DNA of 64,000 nucleotides, from the NCBI GenBank assembly GCA_041393415.1, contig JAWKKE010000001.1:930001-994000 (forward strand). The letters run 5' to 3'. Numbering within the stretch: position 1 is the first letter of the stretch; each line of letters opens with the position of its first letter. Under the pieces are notes generated by a model. It made no database searches, was not told the DNA's origin, and saw nothing but the letters and a program-made list of their open reading frames with translations. The position numbers and the translations under genes are program-made. The stretch comes from Thermoleophilia bacterium (GTDB lineage: Bacteria; Actinomycetota; Thermoleophilia; UBA2241). Below, piece by piece: positions 53,313-61,742 of this stretch.

Positions 53313-54062
53313 TCAGTCCCAGCCGTAGAGGCGAAGACTCAGCCAGCCTGCAACAAGTGCGATGCCTCCGAGAACGAGGTAGTCCCGCACATCCCAGGCG
53401 CGGCCGTTCCACGCGTCCTGGAGGGCGTTCACCGCATAGGTCAGAGGCAAGAAGTCCGCGATGCGCGACATTGTGTCGCTCATCACCTCGACCGGGGGAC
53501 CAGCGCCAGAGAGAAACAGCATGACGAAGAACAGCATGAGTCCAGCGCCTTGCGCTGCGCGGGCCGAGCGCAACACGGCGCCGATCAGAGTGCCCATCGC
53601 AGAGAAAGCGGCCACGCTGATCAGAAACGCCGCCGCCACCTGCAGTGGCGATGCCGGCAGACGCACGTCGTACACCAGATCGCCGAAGAGCCACACCAGC
53701 AACGCTCCGACGGTGGCGAGAGCAAGACCGGCCAGTACTTGCGACCCGAGCACGGCGCTCACCGGCACCAACGAAGCTCGGAAGCGCCGCAGCACTCCGC
53801 CCGATCGGTAGCTCGTGAGTCGCGCTGGCAGCATGATGATGCCGACCGACATGCACGCCAACGCGATGTACGCGGGAACATAGTAGTCAAGCGGCGCGAG
53901 TCCTGTGAACATTCCGCTGTCCGACTGAAATCTGGGGCCACCGAAGATCTCGCCCATCACAAACAGGAGCACCACGGGAAACGCGAATGTGAACACGAGC
54001 GTCGTGGGCTCCCGCAAGAAGAGCTTGAGCTCAACCCACGCGAGCTTGACGATGACCCTCAC
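53313..54062 (-). CDS. ABC-2 type transporter permease
   Basis: 249 residues from GTG 54062, preceded by AGGAAG. Six hydrophobic segments: LVFTFAFPVVLLFVMGEIF first, then VPAYIALACMSVGIIMLP and others, ending with a C-terminal helix (LGGIALVAGWLSLRLYGW). The family motif PLTYAVNALQDAWNG before the last helix fits ABC-2 drug/lipid exporters. It is the last gene of the run that starts with the sigma factor and pairs with the ATPase at 54070. Confidence 0.9.
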   Translation of the reverse strand: MRVIVKLAWVELKLFLREPTTLVFTFAFPVVLLFVMGEIFGGPRFQSDSGMFTGLAPLDYYVPAYIALACMSVGIIMLPARLTSYRSGGVLRRFRASLVPVSAVLGSQVLAGLALATVGALLVWLFGDLVYDVRLPASPLQVAAAFLISVAAFSAMGTLIGAVLRSARAAQGAGLMLFFVMLFLSGAGPPVEVMSDTMSRIADFLPLTYAVNALQDAWNGRAWDVRDYLVLGGIALVAGWLSLRLYGWD

Positions 54063-54069
54063 GTTCTTC

Positions 54070-54978
54070 CTAATCCTCGACGAGATGGCCGGTGAGCCTG
54101 AGGAAGACGTCCTCCAGGCGTGGCTCCTCCACACGAAGATCCGCCGGGTAGATGCCGTGATTCGCCAGAGCCGCAGCCGTTAGGACGAGGAGGGGGCCGT
54201 CGCCCTCGACGACCGTGCGCCGGCCACGTCTTGTCAGTCGCTCTGCCCCCGGAACGTCAAGAAGCCAATCCATATCCGGCGCGTCACTGGAGAAGATCAC
54301 CCGCTCCCAGGGACTGTGCTTCGCGACGAGCCCGCGAGGAGTATCTATCGCCACCACCCGACCTGCGTCGACAACGGCCACACGATCGCAAAGCCGTTCC
54401 GCCTCGTCCATGAAGTGGGTTACAAGAACCACTGTAGTCCCGCGATCGCGAACCTGCTCGATGAGCTCCCAAGCGATCCGCCGGGCAGCCGGATCCAGAC
54501 CGGTCGTCATCTCGTCGAGGAACACGACCTCGGGCTCACTGACGAGAGCCAGCGCAATGAAGAGCCGTTGCCGCTGGCCGCCCGAAAGGCTTCCGAATGA
54601 GGCGTTCCGCTTGTCCTCGAGACCCCACTGCTGCAGAAGAACACGCCAGTCAGGCGCTCGCGACGTAAGGCCGGCGAACAGATCTAGCGCCTCCCACACA
54701 CGAAGGTGGTCGGGGAGCCGCGATTCTTGGAGTTGACAACCGATCCGCCCGCGCAGCGCGGCGGCGTGTGTCAAGGGATCCTTGCCGAGTACTTCGATCC
54801 GACCTGACGTTGGAGGACGCAGGCCCTGAACACACTCGACCGTCGTCGTCTTCCCAGCGCCATTGGATCCTAGGAGCCCGAAGATCTCGCCGCGCTCGAC
54901 CTCGAAGCTGGCATCGACGACCGCCGCCACATGACGGTATCGCTTGTGCAGATGATCGCAGACGATAACCGGCGGCAT
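54070..54978 (-). CDS. ABC transporter ATP-binding protein (drug/lipid exporter type)
   Basis: 302 residues from ATG 54978 (MPPVIVCDHLHKRY). Walker A GSNGAGKTT, Q-loop GCQLQESRLPDHL, signature LSGGQRQR, Walker B VVFLDEMTTGLD, H-loop VTHFMDEAERLCDR. The DrrA/CcmA-like C-terminal extension is present. It starts 22 bp after accA, and its stop is seven bases before the permease start, so it belongs to the same minus-strand run. Substrate unknown; the lipid-synthesis context allows the guess that it exports a lipid or drug. Confidence 0.92.
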   Translation of the reverse strand: MPPVIVCDHLHKRYRHVAAVVDASFEVERGEIFGLLGSNGAGKTTTVECVQGLRPPTSGRIEVLGKDPLTHAAALRGRIGCQLQESRLPDHLRVWEALDLFAGLTSRAPDWRVLLQQWGLEDKRNASFGSLSGGQRQRLFIALALVSEPEVVFLDEMTTGLDPAARRIAWELIEQVRDRGTTVVLVTHFMDEAERLCDRVAVVDAGRVVAIDTPRGLVAKHSPWERVIFSSDAPDMDWLLDVPGAERLTRRGRRTVVEGDGPLLVLTAAALANHGIYPADLRVEEPRLEDVFLRLTGHLVED

Positions 54979-55000
54979 TCTCACTTGCGAGCAGGTAGGT

Positions 55001-56014
55001 TCAGCCCGCAGCAAAGCCGCCGAATGGCGACAGATTTCCGGCGACGAGGTCTGGATCGTGCCACTGCCCAAGTCTCCGGAAACGCTCGCGCCGCTGAGCT
55101 CTGCGACTCTCCGGCGCGGCGCCCTCCAGTTCAGTCAGCATCTCGTCGAGCGCCTCGGAGAGCCGCGCGGCGGTCTCCTTGGGGTGAAGGTGAGCGCCGC
55201 CGCGCGGCTCATTGACGACGCGGTCGACAACCCCTAGCGGCACAAGCTGAGCGGCCGTCGGACGCAGCGCCTCCGCGGCTTGTGGAGCGAACGCCGCGTC
55301 GCGCCACAGGATCGCCGCACACCCCTCGGGCGTGATCACGGAGTACGTAGCGTTCTCCAGCATGAGAACCCGGTCCGCCACGGCCAACGCAAGGGCTCCA
55401 CCAGAACCTCCCTCACCGATGACGGTCGCGATCACCGGCACAGTCAGTCTGGCCATGCTCAGCATCGTCTCGGCGATTGCACGCGCCTGCCCACCCTCTT
55501 CCGCCGCGACGCCAGGGTTTGCGCCCGGAGTATCGATGAGAGTGATGATCGGTAGGCGGTGACGTTCCGCAAGCGCGAACAGACGCTGCGCCTTGCGATA
55601 GCCGTCTGGGCGCGCCATTCCGAAACTGTGCAAGGTCTGTTCCTCAAGGCCGCGACCCTTCTGATGGCCGACCACAACCACGGCGCGGCCATGAAACCAA
55701 CCCAGCCCGCCGAGAATCGCCGCGTCATCGGCACGCAGTCGATCGCCCTTAAGTTCCTCGAAGCCATCAATGAAATACGAGATGTAGTCGCTCGTATGCG
55801 GACGGTCTTTGTGACGAGCGAGTTCGATCGTTGCCCACAGATCGCGCTGCCGACCCTCACTTCTCAGCGTCTTCAGGCGGCCCTGAAGCTTGTCGATCTC
55901 CTCCGACAAGTGGATGCCAGGCATGAGCGGCAAGCGTCCGAGCTCGGCCAAGCGCTGCTTGAGCCAACCCGCTCGCGCCTCGCGTTCGCGATCGCCCCCT
56001 TTGTCCTCTGTCAT
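55001..56014 (-). CDS. accA: Acetyl-CoA carboxylase carboxyltransferase subunit alpha
   Basis: 337 residues from ATG 56014, with GGGAGGGG upstream. Motifs: ELARHKDRPHTSDYI, GHQKGRGLEEQT, IITLIDTPGANPGV, VIGEGGSGGALALAVADRVLML, VITPEGCAAILWRDA. It forms the carboxyltransferase with AccD, transferring CO2 from biotin-BCCP to acetyl-CoA to make malonyl-CoA for the adjacent FAS-II genes. Its start lies 158 bp inside the accD open frame. The N-terminal helix (HLSEEIDKLQGRLKTL), which is conserved in AccA, is encoded within the overlap, so the overlap is real coding sequence for AccA. Confidence 0.93.
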   Translation of the reverse strand: MTEDKGGDREREARAGWLKQRLAELGRLPLMPGIHLSEEIDKLQGRLKTLRSEGRQRDLWATIELARHKDRPHTSDYISYFIDGFEELKGDRLRADDAAILGGLGWFHGRAVVVVGHQKGRGLEEQTLHSFGMARPDGYRKAQRLFALAERHRLPIITLIDTPGANPGVAAEEGGQARAIAETMLSMARLTVPVIATVIGEGGSGGALALAVADRVLMLENATYSVITPEGCAAILWRDAAFAPQAAEALRPTAAQLVPLGVVDRVVNEPRGGAHLHPKETAARLSEALDEMLTELEGAAPESRRAQRRERFRRLGQWHDPDLVAGNLSPFGGFAAG

Positions 56015-56843
56015 ATCCGTCACCCCCTCCCAGCAGACGCATGTATGCGGCCAGTTTGGTGCGCAACTCGCCTCGAGGCACAACCGCATCGAGATGGCCC
56101 AAGGTCAGCGTTCGCTCCGCGCTGCCGAAGTCGGCGGGCAACGCCTCTCGGGTCGTCTCCGCGATCACACGCGGTCCGGAGAAGCTAAGAAGCGCGCCAG
56201 GTTCTGCGACGCAGATGTCGGCGAGACTGGCGAAACTCGCCAGTACGCCACCCGTACAGGGGTCGACCAGCACGGAGATGTAAGGACACCGGGCCTCATT
56301 CAAGAGGTCGACTGCACAGGTGGTCTTCGCCATCTGCATCAGACTGAGAATGCCCTCTTGCATGCGTGCGCCGCCCGAGCTACAGACGGCCACCAATGGC
56401 AGACCGTTCCCCGCCGCCATGCTGGCCCCGCGCCAGAAGCGCTCACCAACTACGCTGCCCATGCTTCCGCCCATGAACCCAAAGTCCATGACAGCGAGCA
56501 CGCAGCGCACACCTTCTATGCGCGCCGTTCCCGCAACAAGAGCCTCCGAAAGGCCAGTCTTCGCTTGCGCGGCACGCAGGCGCTCCGGATACGTCTCGAT
56601 ATCGACGAAGTCCAGTGGATCGAGCGGCGTCACCGCCGTCCACTGCTCGCGAAAGGAGCGCTCATCCGCGAGCTGTCTGATGCGATCGCGCACGCCGATC
56701 CGCAAGTGCAGTCCACAGTGCGGACACACCATGAGGTTGGCGCGCAGAGCAGCAGGACTGGCGCCTTCGTGACATGAGGGGCACTCCCACTCCGGCTTCG
56801 GCGGTTCCGGACCACGGCGCTCTATCTCCACGATGACGTTCAT
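55857..56843 (-). CDS. accD: Acetyl-CoA carboxylase carboxyltransferase subunit beta
   Basis: 328 residues from ATG 56843. N-terminal zinc ribbon WECPSCHEG / MVCPHCGLHLRI, then the carboxyltransferase core: PLVAVCSSGGARMQEGILSL, VDPCTGGVLASFASL, FSGPRVIAETTREALPADF. The conserved protein ends near residue 275 (LRTKLAAYMRLLGG). About 50 more residues continue without a stop through the accA start; they are Arg/Gly/Ala-rich and have no family match, so they look like a readthrough extension overlapping accA. The BCCP and biotin carboxylase genes are not in the window. Confidence 0.92.
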   Translation of the reverse strand: MNVIVEIERRGPEPPKPEWECPSCHEGASPAALRANLMVCPHCGLHLRIGVRDRIRQLADERSFREQWTAVTPLDPLDFVDIETYPERLRAAQAKTGLSEALVAGTARIEGVRCVLAVMDFGFMGGSMGSVVGERFWRGASMAAGNGLPLVAVCSSGGARMQEGILSLMQMAKTTCAVDLLNEARCPYISVLVDPCTGGVLASFASLADICVAEPGALLSFSGPRVIAETTREALPADFGSAERTLTLGHLDAVVPRGELRTKLAAYMRLLGGGDGYDRGQRGRSRTRGASGLAQAALGRARTLAAHAWHPLVGGDRQASGPPEDAEK

Positions 56844-56862
56844 GCCAGCTCTTCAAGCCCCG

Positions 56863-58107
56863 TCAGGCGTCGAAGCGACGAAACACGAGCGTGACGTCGT
56901 GGCCACCGAATCCGAAGCTGTTGCTGGTTGCAACATCGACCCGCTGACTACGTGCCACCAGCGGCACGTAGTCCAGATCGCACTCTGGACCCGGGTTCGT
57001 AAGGTTTATTGTCGGCGGGATCACGCCGTTGGTTATTGTCAGCACGGTCGCGATGGCCTCGATGGCCCCAGACGCACCCAGGCAATGGCCAAGCATCGAC
57101 TTGTTGGACGAAATGGCTACCCTGCGCGCGTGATCACCGAAAGCGGCCTTGATCGCCCGAGTCTCAGCGACATCCCCCGCCTCTGTGGAGGTCCCGTGGG
57201 CGTTGATGTAGTCGACGACCGAGGGCTCGATTCCGGCCTGTGCCAACGCCGCCGTCATGGCCCGCGCCTGCGAGAGGCCGGTCTCGTCCGGCAGAGTCAT
57301 GTGATACGCGTCGCAACTCATCCCGGCCCCCGCCAGCTCGGCGTAGATTCGAGCACCTCGCAACGTCGCGTGTTCGAGACTCTCTAGCACAAGGCAACCT
57401 GCGCCCTCTCCCATCACGAAACCGTCTCGGCCTGCGTCAAAGGGTCGGGAGGCGTTAACGGGGTCGTCGTTCCGTGTCGACAACGCCCGAGCCGCGGCGA
57501 AACCAGCGAGGCCAATCGGACAGATCGGGGCCTCGCTCCCCCCAGCGAACATGACGTCAGCATCGCCGCTGCGAATCATCCTCGCGGCGTACCCAATCGC
57601 GTCCGAACCGGCGGCGCAGGCCGTGGCCGTTGCGCTTACGGGGCCCTTGAGGCCCAATTCGAGGGATACGTGCGCCGCCGCCATATTCGGAATCATCATC
57701 GGGACAACGAGAGGATTGACCCGGTCAGGGCCCCTCTCCATCAGCCGTTCAATCTCGGACTGAAGCGTCTGCATCCCCCCGACGCCACTGCCCATTACTG
57801 CGCCGACACGCGTTGACTCCGAACGCGGATCGTAGCCGGCATCGGCGGCAGCCTTACTCGCCGCCGCGACGGCGTACCGACTGAAGAGATCGAGACGACG
57901 CACCTGACGCTTGTCGATGTAGTCCTCGGCGACAAAATCGCTGACCTCCGCCGCAATCCGCACGCGGTACGCCGAAGTATCGAAGCGCGTGATCTCGCGG
58001 ACCCCAGACTCGCCCGCGACCAACCTCCGCCAGAACGTATCGAGTTCGTTGCCAAGCGGCGAGATGAGACCGAGCCCGGTGATGACGACCCTGGTCGAGT
58101 GTGTCAT
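56863..58107 (-). CDS. fabF: Beta-ketoacyl-ACP synthase II
   Basis: 414 residues from ATG 58107 (MTHSTRVVITGLGLISPLGN). Catalytic Cys164 in ATACAAGSDA, His304 in INAHGTSTEAGD, His341 in SNKSMLGHCLGAS; the active-site triad is complete. It elongates acyl-ACP with malonyl-ACP. It is transcribed with fabG upstream; the 21 bp gap contains no acpP, which often sits there in other genomes. Confidence 0.94.
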   Translation of the reverse strand: MTHSTRVVITGLGLISPLGNELDTFWRRLVAGESGVREITRFDTSAYRVRIAAEVSDFVAEDYIDKRQVRRLDLFSRYAVAAASKAAADAGYDPRSESTRVGAVMGSGVGGMQTLQSEIERLMERGPDRVNPLVVPMMIPNMAAAHVSLELGLKGPVSATATACAAGSDAIGYAARMIRSGDADVMFAGGSEAPICPIGLAGFAAARALSTRNDDPVNASRPFDAGRDGFVMGEGAGCLVLESLEHATLRGARIYAELAGAGMSCDAYHMTLPDETGLSQARAMTAALAQAGIEPSVVDYINAHGTSTEAGDVAETRAIKAAFGDHARRVAISSNKSMLGHCLGASGAIEAIATVLTITNGVIPPTINLTNPGPECDLDYVPLVARSQRVDVATSNSFGFGGHDVTLVFRRFDA

Positions 58108-58128
58108 GCCTACGCCCACCGTCCTCTG

Positions 58129-58884
58129 CTAGATCCCAAGGCCACCGTCGACGGGCAGCACGACACCCGTGATGAAGCGCGCCTGAGGTGAGGCGAGGAA
58201 GACCGCCGCGCCGGCCACGTCGTCGGTCGTGCCCATGCACTTCAAGGGCGTGTTGCTGACGATGAGTTCCCTCGTCTCCTCGGAAAGGGCCTGTGTCATG
58301 GGGGTGTCGATGTAGCCCGGGGCGATAGCGTTCACTCGCACACCACGCGGGCCGAGCTCCTTAGCCATCGACTTGGTGAGGCCGATAACGCCCGCTTTCG
58401 CCGCCGCGTAGTTCGCCTGGCCCGCATTGCCGCGACGCCCAACAACACTGGCTAGGTTGATGATGCATCCGGAGCGGCGTCGGAACATCTTGCGGGCCGC
58501 CGCCTTACTCACCAGAAACGTCCCGCGTAAGTGCGTTGCGATCACCGCATCGAAGTCAGCAGCGTCCATCATCATGACAACGTTATCGCGCGTGATGCCC
58601 GCGTTGTTGACGACAATGCTGAGTGGTCCCAGCTCAGACTCAACCTGCTCAATGCAAGAACTGACTTGCTCTTCATCGGCAACGTTGCCCATCAAACACA
58701 TAGACCTGCGCCCGAGGGCCATCACCTCACCGACAACGGCGGAGCATGACGCCTCGTCAGAGTAGTCGTAAACAGCCACGTCGGCACCCGCCGCAGCAAG
58801 CGCCAATGCAATCGCTCGACCGATTCCCCGCCCTGCGCCTGTTACGAGTGCCACTGCACCATCGAGATCGACCTGCACGCTCAA
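58129..58884 (-). CDS. fabG: 3-oxoacyl-ACP reductase
   Basis: 251 residues from ATG 58884. SDR family: NADP-binding VTGAGRGIGRAIA (15-26), VNNAGITRDNVVMMM, catalytic Ser146 (NLASVVG), Tyr159 and Lys163 (NYAAAKAG). The position of the catalytic-tetrad Asn (usually TNL) is His118 (ATHLRGTF), a variant known in other SDRs but not typical for FabG. It reduces 3-oxoacyl-ACP with NADPH. The start overlaps fabD by four bases. Confidence 0.92.
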   Translation of the reverse strand: MSVQVDLDGAVALVTGAGRGIGRAIALALAAAGADVAVYDYSDEASCSAVVGEVMALGRRSMCLMGNVADEEQVSSCIEQVESELGPLSIVVNNAGITRDNVVMMMDAADFDAVIATHLRGTFLVSKAAARKMFRRRSGCIINLASVVGRRGNAGQANYAAAKAGVIGLTKSMAKELGPRGVRVNAIAPGYIDTPMTQALSEETRELIVSNTPLKCMGTTDDVAGAAVFLASPQARFITGVVLPVDGGLGI

Positions 58885-59816
58885 AACGCCTCCGTGTACC
58901 GTTTGTCGTTTCGTACCGCTGCCAGCGTCTGGACATCTGAGATGCGCGATATCGCGGCTTCAGGCACGCTGCGTCGAACCAGACCTCCGAGGACATCTCC
59001 CGGCCCAACCTCGAGGAAAGCATCATACCCTGCCGCGTACAAGTGCTTCACTGCCTGCATGAATCGTACTGGCGAAACAAGCTGACGAAGGAGAAGGTCG
59101 GGGAACGCATCTTCTTCGAACGCGAGACTGCACGTGGAGAAGAACCGCGTCGCAGGATTGCGCCACGTCGCCTTCCGCAGTTCGCCGCCATACGGCGCGA
59201 GCGCAGGCTCCATAAGAGGCGAGTGGAACGCGCCCGACACGGCGAGAGGAATTACGCGACGAGCGCCAAGATCCTTGGCCCTTTCCTCCGCTACTCGAAG
59301 TCCGTCTGGCGTACCGCTCACCACCGTTTGGCCGGGGCTATTGAAATTCGCCGGCCAGACACCGTCGATGTCCGCGCATAGCTGAACGACGGCCGGCTCC
59401 TCCAGGCCGATGACTGCAGCCATACCGCCGGGATTCTCCTTGGCGGCGACGAGCATCTCCTCGCCGCGTCGCCGCACAAGACGCACCGCTTCAAGAAAAG
59501 AAACCGCGCCGGCCGCCACCAAGGCTGAGTACTCGCCCAGACTGTGGCCCAGCGCGACCTCAAAGCGCACCCCCTCCTCTTCCAGAAGGCGATGAATCGC
59601 CACCGAGACAGTGAGGAGAGCAGGCTGCGTGAGATCCGTGCGCGCCAAGAGCTGCGCAGGGCCACTCGTACAAAGCGCCTCCAGATCGTAGCCCAAGACA
59701 GCTGAAGCTTCATTGAACGTCTGGCGAACCAGGGGCTCAGCAGCGCACAGGTCGGCGCCCATGCCGACGACCTGTGATCCCTGGCCAGGGAACATCAGAA
59801 CCAACCCAGCCACCAC
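58881..59816 (-). CDS. fabD: Malonyl-CoA:ACP transacylase
   Basis: 311 residues from GTG 59816, which has GGGAGC about ten bases upstream; the frame is open to 59843. Motifs LMFPGQGSQVVGMG, catalytic Ser in ALGHSLGEYSAL (S92), and His in SGAFHSPLMEPA. It loads malonate onto ACP. It directly follows fabH with two bases between stop and start. Confidence 0.93.
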   Translation of the reverse strand: MVAGLVLMFPGQGSQVVGMGADLCAAEPLVRQTFNEASAVLGYDLEALCTSGPAQLLARTDLTQPALLTVSVAIHRLLEEEGVRFEVALGHSLGEYSALVAAGAVSFLEAVRLVRRRGEEMLVAAKENPGGMAAVIGLEEPAVVQLCADIDGVWPANFNSPGQTVVSGTPDGLRVAEERAKDLGARRVIPLAVSGAFHSPLMEPALAPYGGELRKATWRNPATRFFSTCSLAFEEDAFPDLLLRQLVSPVRFMQAVKHLYAAGYDAFLEVGPGDVLGGLVRRSVPEAAISRISDVQTLAAVRNDKRYTEAF

Positions 59817-59818
59817 GT

Positions 59819-60823
59819 TCAGAGCTCCCAGGTCATGAGACACGAGCCCCAGGTGAGCCCCGCGCCAAACCCGGCGATCAGCAAGCGATCGCCCTTCTTG
59901 AGGCGCCCCGTCTCCGAAGCCTCACTCAGGCAGATGGGAATTGACGCGCACGACGTGTTGCCGTAGCGCTGCAGATTGGCGAATACCTGCTCCTCCTTGA
60001 ATCCAAGGCGACGCACCGCGGAGTCGATGATTCGCAAGTTAGCCTGATGCGGCACGAAGAGGTCGACGTCTGATACGGCTAGTTTGGCGTCCGCTAGCAC
60101 CTTCTCGCAGGATTCGGCCACTGTGCGCGTCGCGAACCTGAACACCTCGCTTCCCGTCATGTGCATGGCGTGCTCATGCCGTCGCACAGTAGCGTGGCTC
60201 GCCGGAAGCCGCGAGCCTCCCGCAGGGATGTTGAGGTATTGCGCCCCGCTGCCGTCGTTACCGAGATCGAAGTAAAGCTGGGCATCATCGCCACGCTGAA
60301 CAAGGACGGCACCAGCGCCGTCCCCGAAGAGAACGCACGTCGAGCGGTCCGTCCAGTCGACCATCCGGCTGAGGGCTTCGGCGCCCAAGACCAGCACGTT
60401 GCCGTACATACCGGAACTGACGAGAGCAGTGGCCGTGGCTAGGCCGTAGACGAAGCCCGTGCATCCGGCCTGGATATCGAAGGCGCCGGCACGCTTGGCC
60501 CCAACCTTGTCGGCGACTATGGACGCTGTCGCGGGCATGATGTGGTCGGGCGAGATCGTCGTCACCACAACCAAGTCGACCTCATCGGCGGGCACACCAG
60601 CCGAATCGAGACATCGCTGCGCAGCGACGACCCCAAGATCGCTCGCCGCTTGGCCCGGTTCGGCGATGCGCCGCTCGCGAATCCCCGTACGCGAGCGAAT
60701 CCACTCGTCCGACGTGTCCAGCGACTTGGAGATCTCCTCGTTCGTGAGCACCCGCTCGGGGACATACACGCCGAGGCCGGCTATTCGGGCGCCGCGCGTT
60801 TGCGCGCCCCGTCGACCGCTCAC
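59819..60823 (-). CDS. fabH: Beta-ketoacyl-ACP synthase III
   Basis: 334 residues from GTG 60823 overlapping the fabZ stop (GTGA). Active site: Cys121 in DIQAGCTGF, His259 in FVPHQANLRI, Asn289 in RYGNTSCAS; the TSDEWIRSRTGIRERRIA N-terminal motif is typical. It starts fatty acid synthesis by condensing acetyl-CoA (or a branched acyl-CoA) with malonyl-ACP. Confidence 0.94.
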   Translation of the reverse strand: MSGRRGAQTRGARIAGLGVYVPERVLTNEEISKSLDTSDEWIRSRTGIRERRIAEPGQAASDLGVVAAQRCLDSAGVPADEVDLVVVTTISPDHIMPATASIVADKVGAKRAGAFDIQAGCTGFVYGLATATALVSSGMYGNVLVLGAEALSRMVDWTDRSTCVLFGDGAGAVLVQRGDDAQLYFDLGNDGSGAQYLNIPAGGSRLPASHATVRRHEHAMHMTGSEVFRFATRTVAESCEKVLADAKLAVSDVDLFVPHQANLRIIDSAVRRLGFKEEQVFANLQRYGNTSCASIPICLSEASETGRLKKGDRLLIAGFGAGLTWGSCLMTWEL

Positions 60824-61281
60824 AACCTGGCCTCACCAGCGGCAATGGAGACCGCGTCAACGACGGCGAACATGAGCTCGCCGCGACACGCGAGTTGCCC
60901 ATCGACCTTGGCGACGGCCTTGGCTCTGCCCACTGGACCGTGCGCAGCGACAATCTCCGCCTCCAGTACCAGCACGTCGCCGGGCCTCGCTACTCGCTTG
61001 AATCGCACCTTGTCGATGCCAGCAAAGAGGCCGATCTTGCCCTGGCTCTCGCCGGTTGCAGCGGCGGCTATCGTCGCTGTCTGCGCCAAGGCCTCGACGA
61101 TGAGCACCCCCGGCATGACAGGATTGCCGGGAAAATGCCCGGCGAACCAGAAGTCGTCCGCGCGCAGTGCTCGAGTCGCGACGCAGCGACGACCGGGCTC
61201 AAGCTCGACAACCTCGTCCACAAGTAGGAATGGTGGACGATGCGGAAGCAGAGCCATGACCTTGTCCCGATCCAGCTTCAC
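60820..61281 (-). CDS. fabZ: 3-hydroxyacyl-ACP dehydratase
   Basis: 153 residues from ATG 61281. Hot-dog fold; catalytic His49 and Glu63 in GHFPGNPVMPGVLIVEALAQ, and MALLPHRPPFLLVDEV at the start, as in FabZ. It dehydrates 3-hydroxyacyl-ACP. It lies 14 bp after the anti-sigma gene, so the fatty-acid genes are probably in the same transcript as the sigma/anti-sigma pair. Confidence 0.94.
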   Translation of the reverse strand: MKLDRDKVMALLPHRPPFLLVDEVVELEPGRRCVATRALRADDFWFAGHFPGNPVMPGVLIVEALAQTATIAAAATGESQGKIGLFAGIDKVRFKRVARPGDVLVLEAEIVAAHGPVGRAKAVAKVDGQLACRGELMFAVVDAVSIAAGEARL

Positions 61282-61295
61282 TATTCTCCTCCCAG

Positions 61296-61742
61296 TCAGG
61301 ACGGTCGCAGCTCGCGACCGCGTCGTACGTGGCGTCGCTCAATACCGATGACCAACGCAAGCGCGGCAATGCCCCACGCAATGACGTTGCGCACCGGCAC
61401 CGACCGTCCGTTTGGCAACGCAATGCGCCCGAGAAGGCAGTCGAGCGAGCGCATCCGCCGCGTCAAGGCTCGATGCACGCGGGCCTGCCGCGTGACGCGC
61501 ATACATGGTTCACAAGCTTCACATGCAGCAATAACGCGTTCCGTGAACGCAAGAGAGGGCACCAGCTCGCGTTCCCCCAACGACGCGAGCTGGGCACGAA
61601 CCTCAGACACGTCGGAGACGATGCTCGAGCACGCCGGACACACGGCAAGATGCTTCCGCACCTCCGCCGAATCCGTGAAGCCTAGCTCACCATCCACGTA
61701 CGCCTGAAGCCGCGAGATCCTCAGGGTCAAGCATTCCATCAT
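61296..61742 (-). CDS. Zinc-finger anti-sigma factor
   Basis: 148 residues; ATG 61742 overlaps the sigma stop, and ATG 61739 is the next codon. N-terminal zf-HC2-type segment LQAYVDGELGFTDSAEVRKHLAVCPACS with the His-x3-Cys-x2-Cys zinc site. A second set of cysteines (AACEACEPC) lies near residue 75. One C-terminal membrane helix (VIAWGIAALALVIGI). It probably holds the adjacent ECF sigma factor at the membrane and releases it on an envelope or redox signal. The extra cysteines could sense oxidation (inference). Confidence 0.83.
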   Translation of the reverse strand: MMECLTLRISRLQAYVDGELGFTDSAEVRKHLAVCPACSSIVSDVSEVRAQLASLGERELVPSLAFTERVIAACEACEPCMRVTRQARVHRALTRRMRSLDCLLGRIALPNGRSVPVRNVIAWGIAALALVIGIERRHVRRGRELRPS

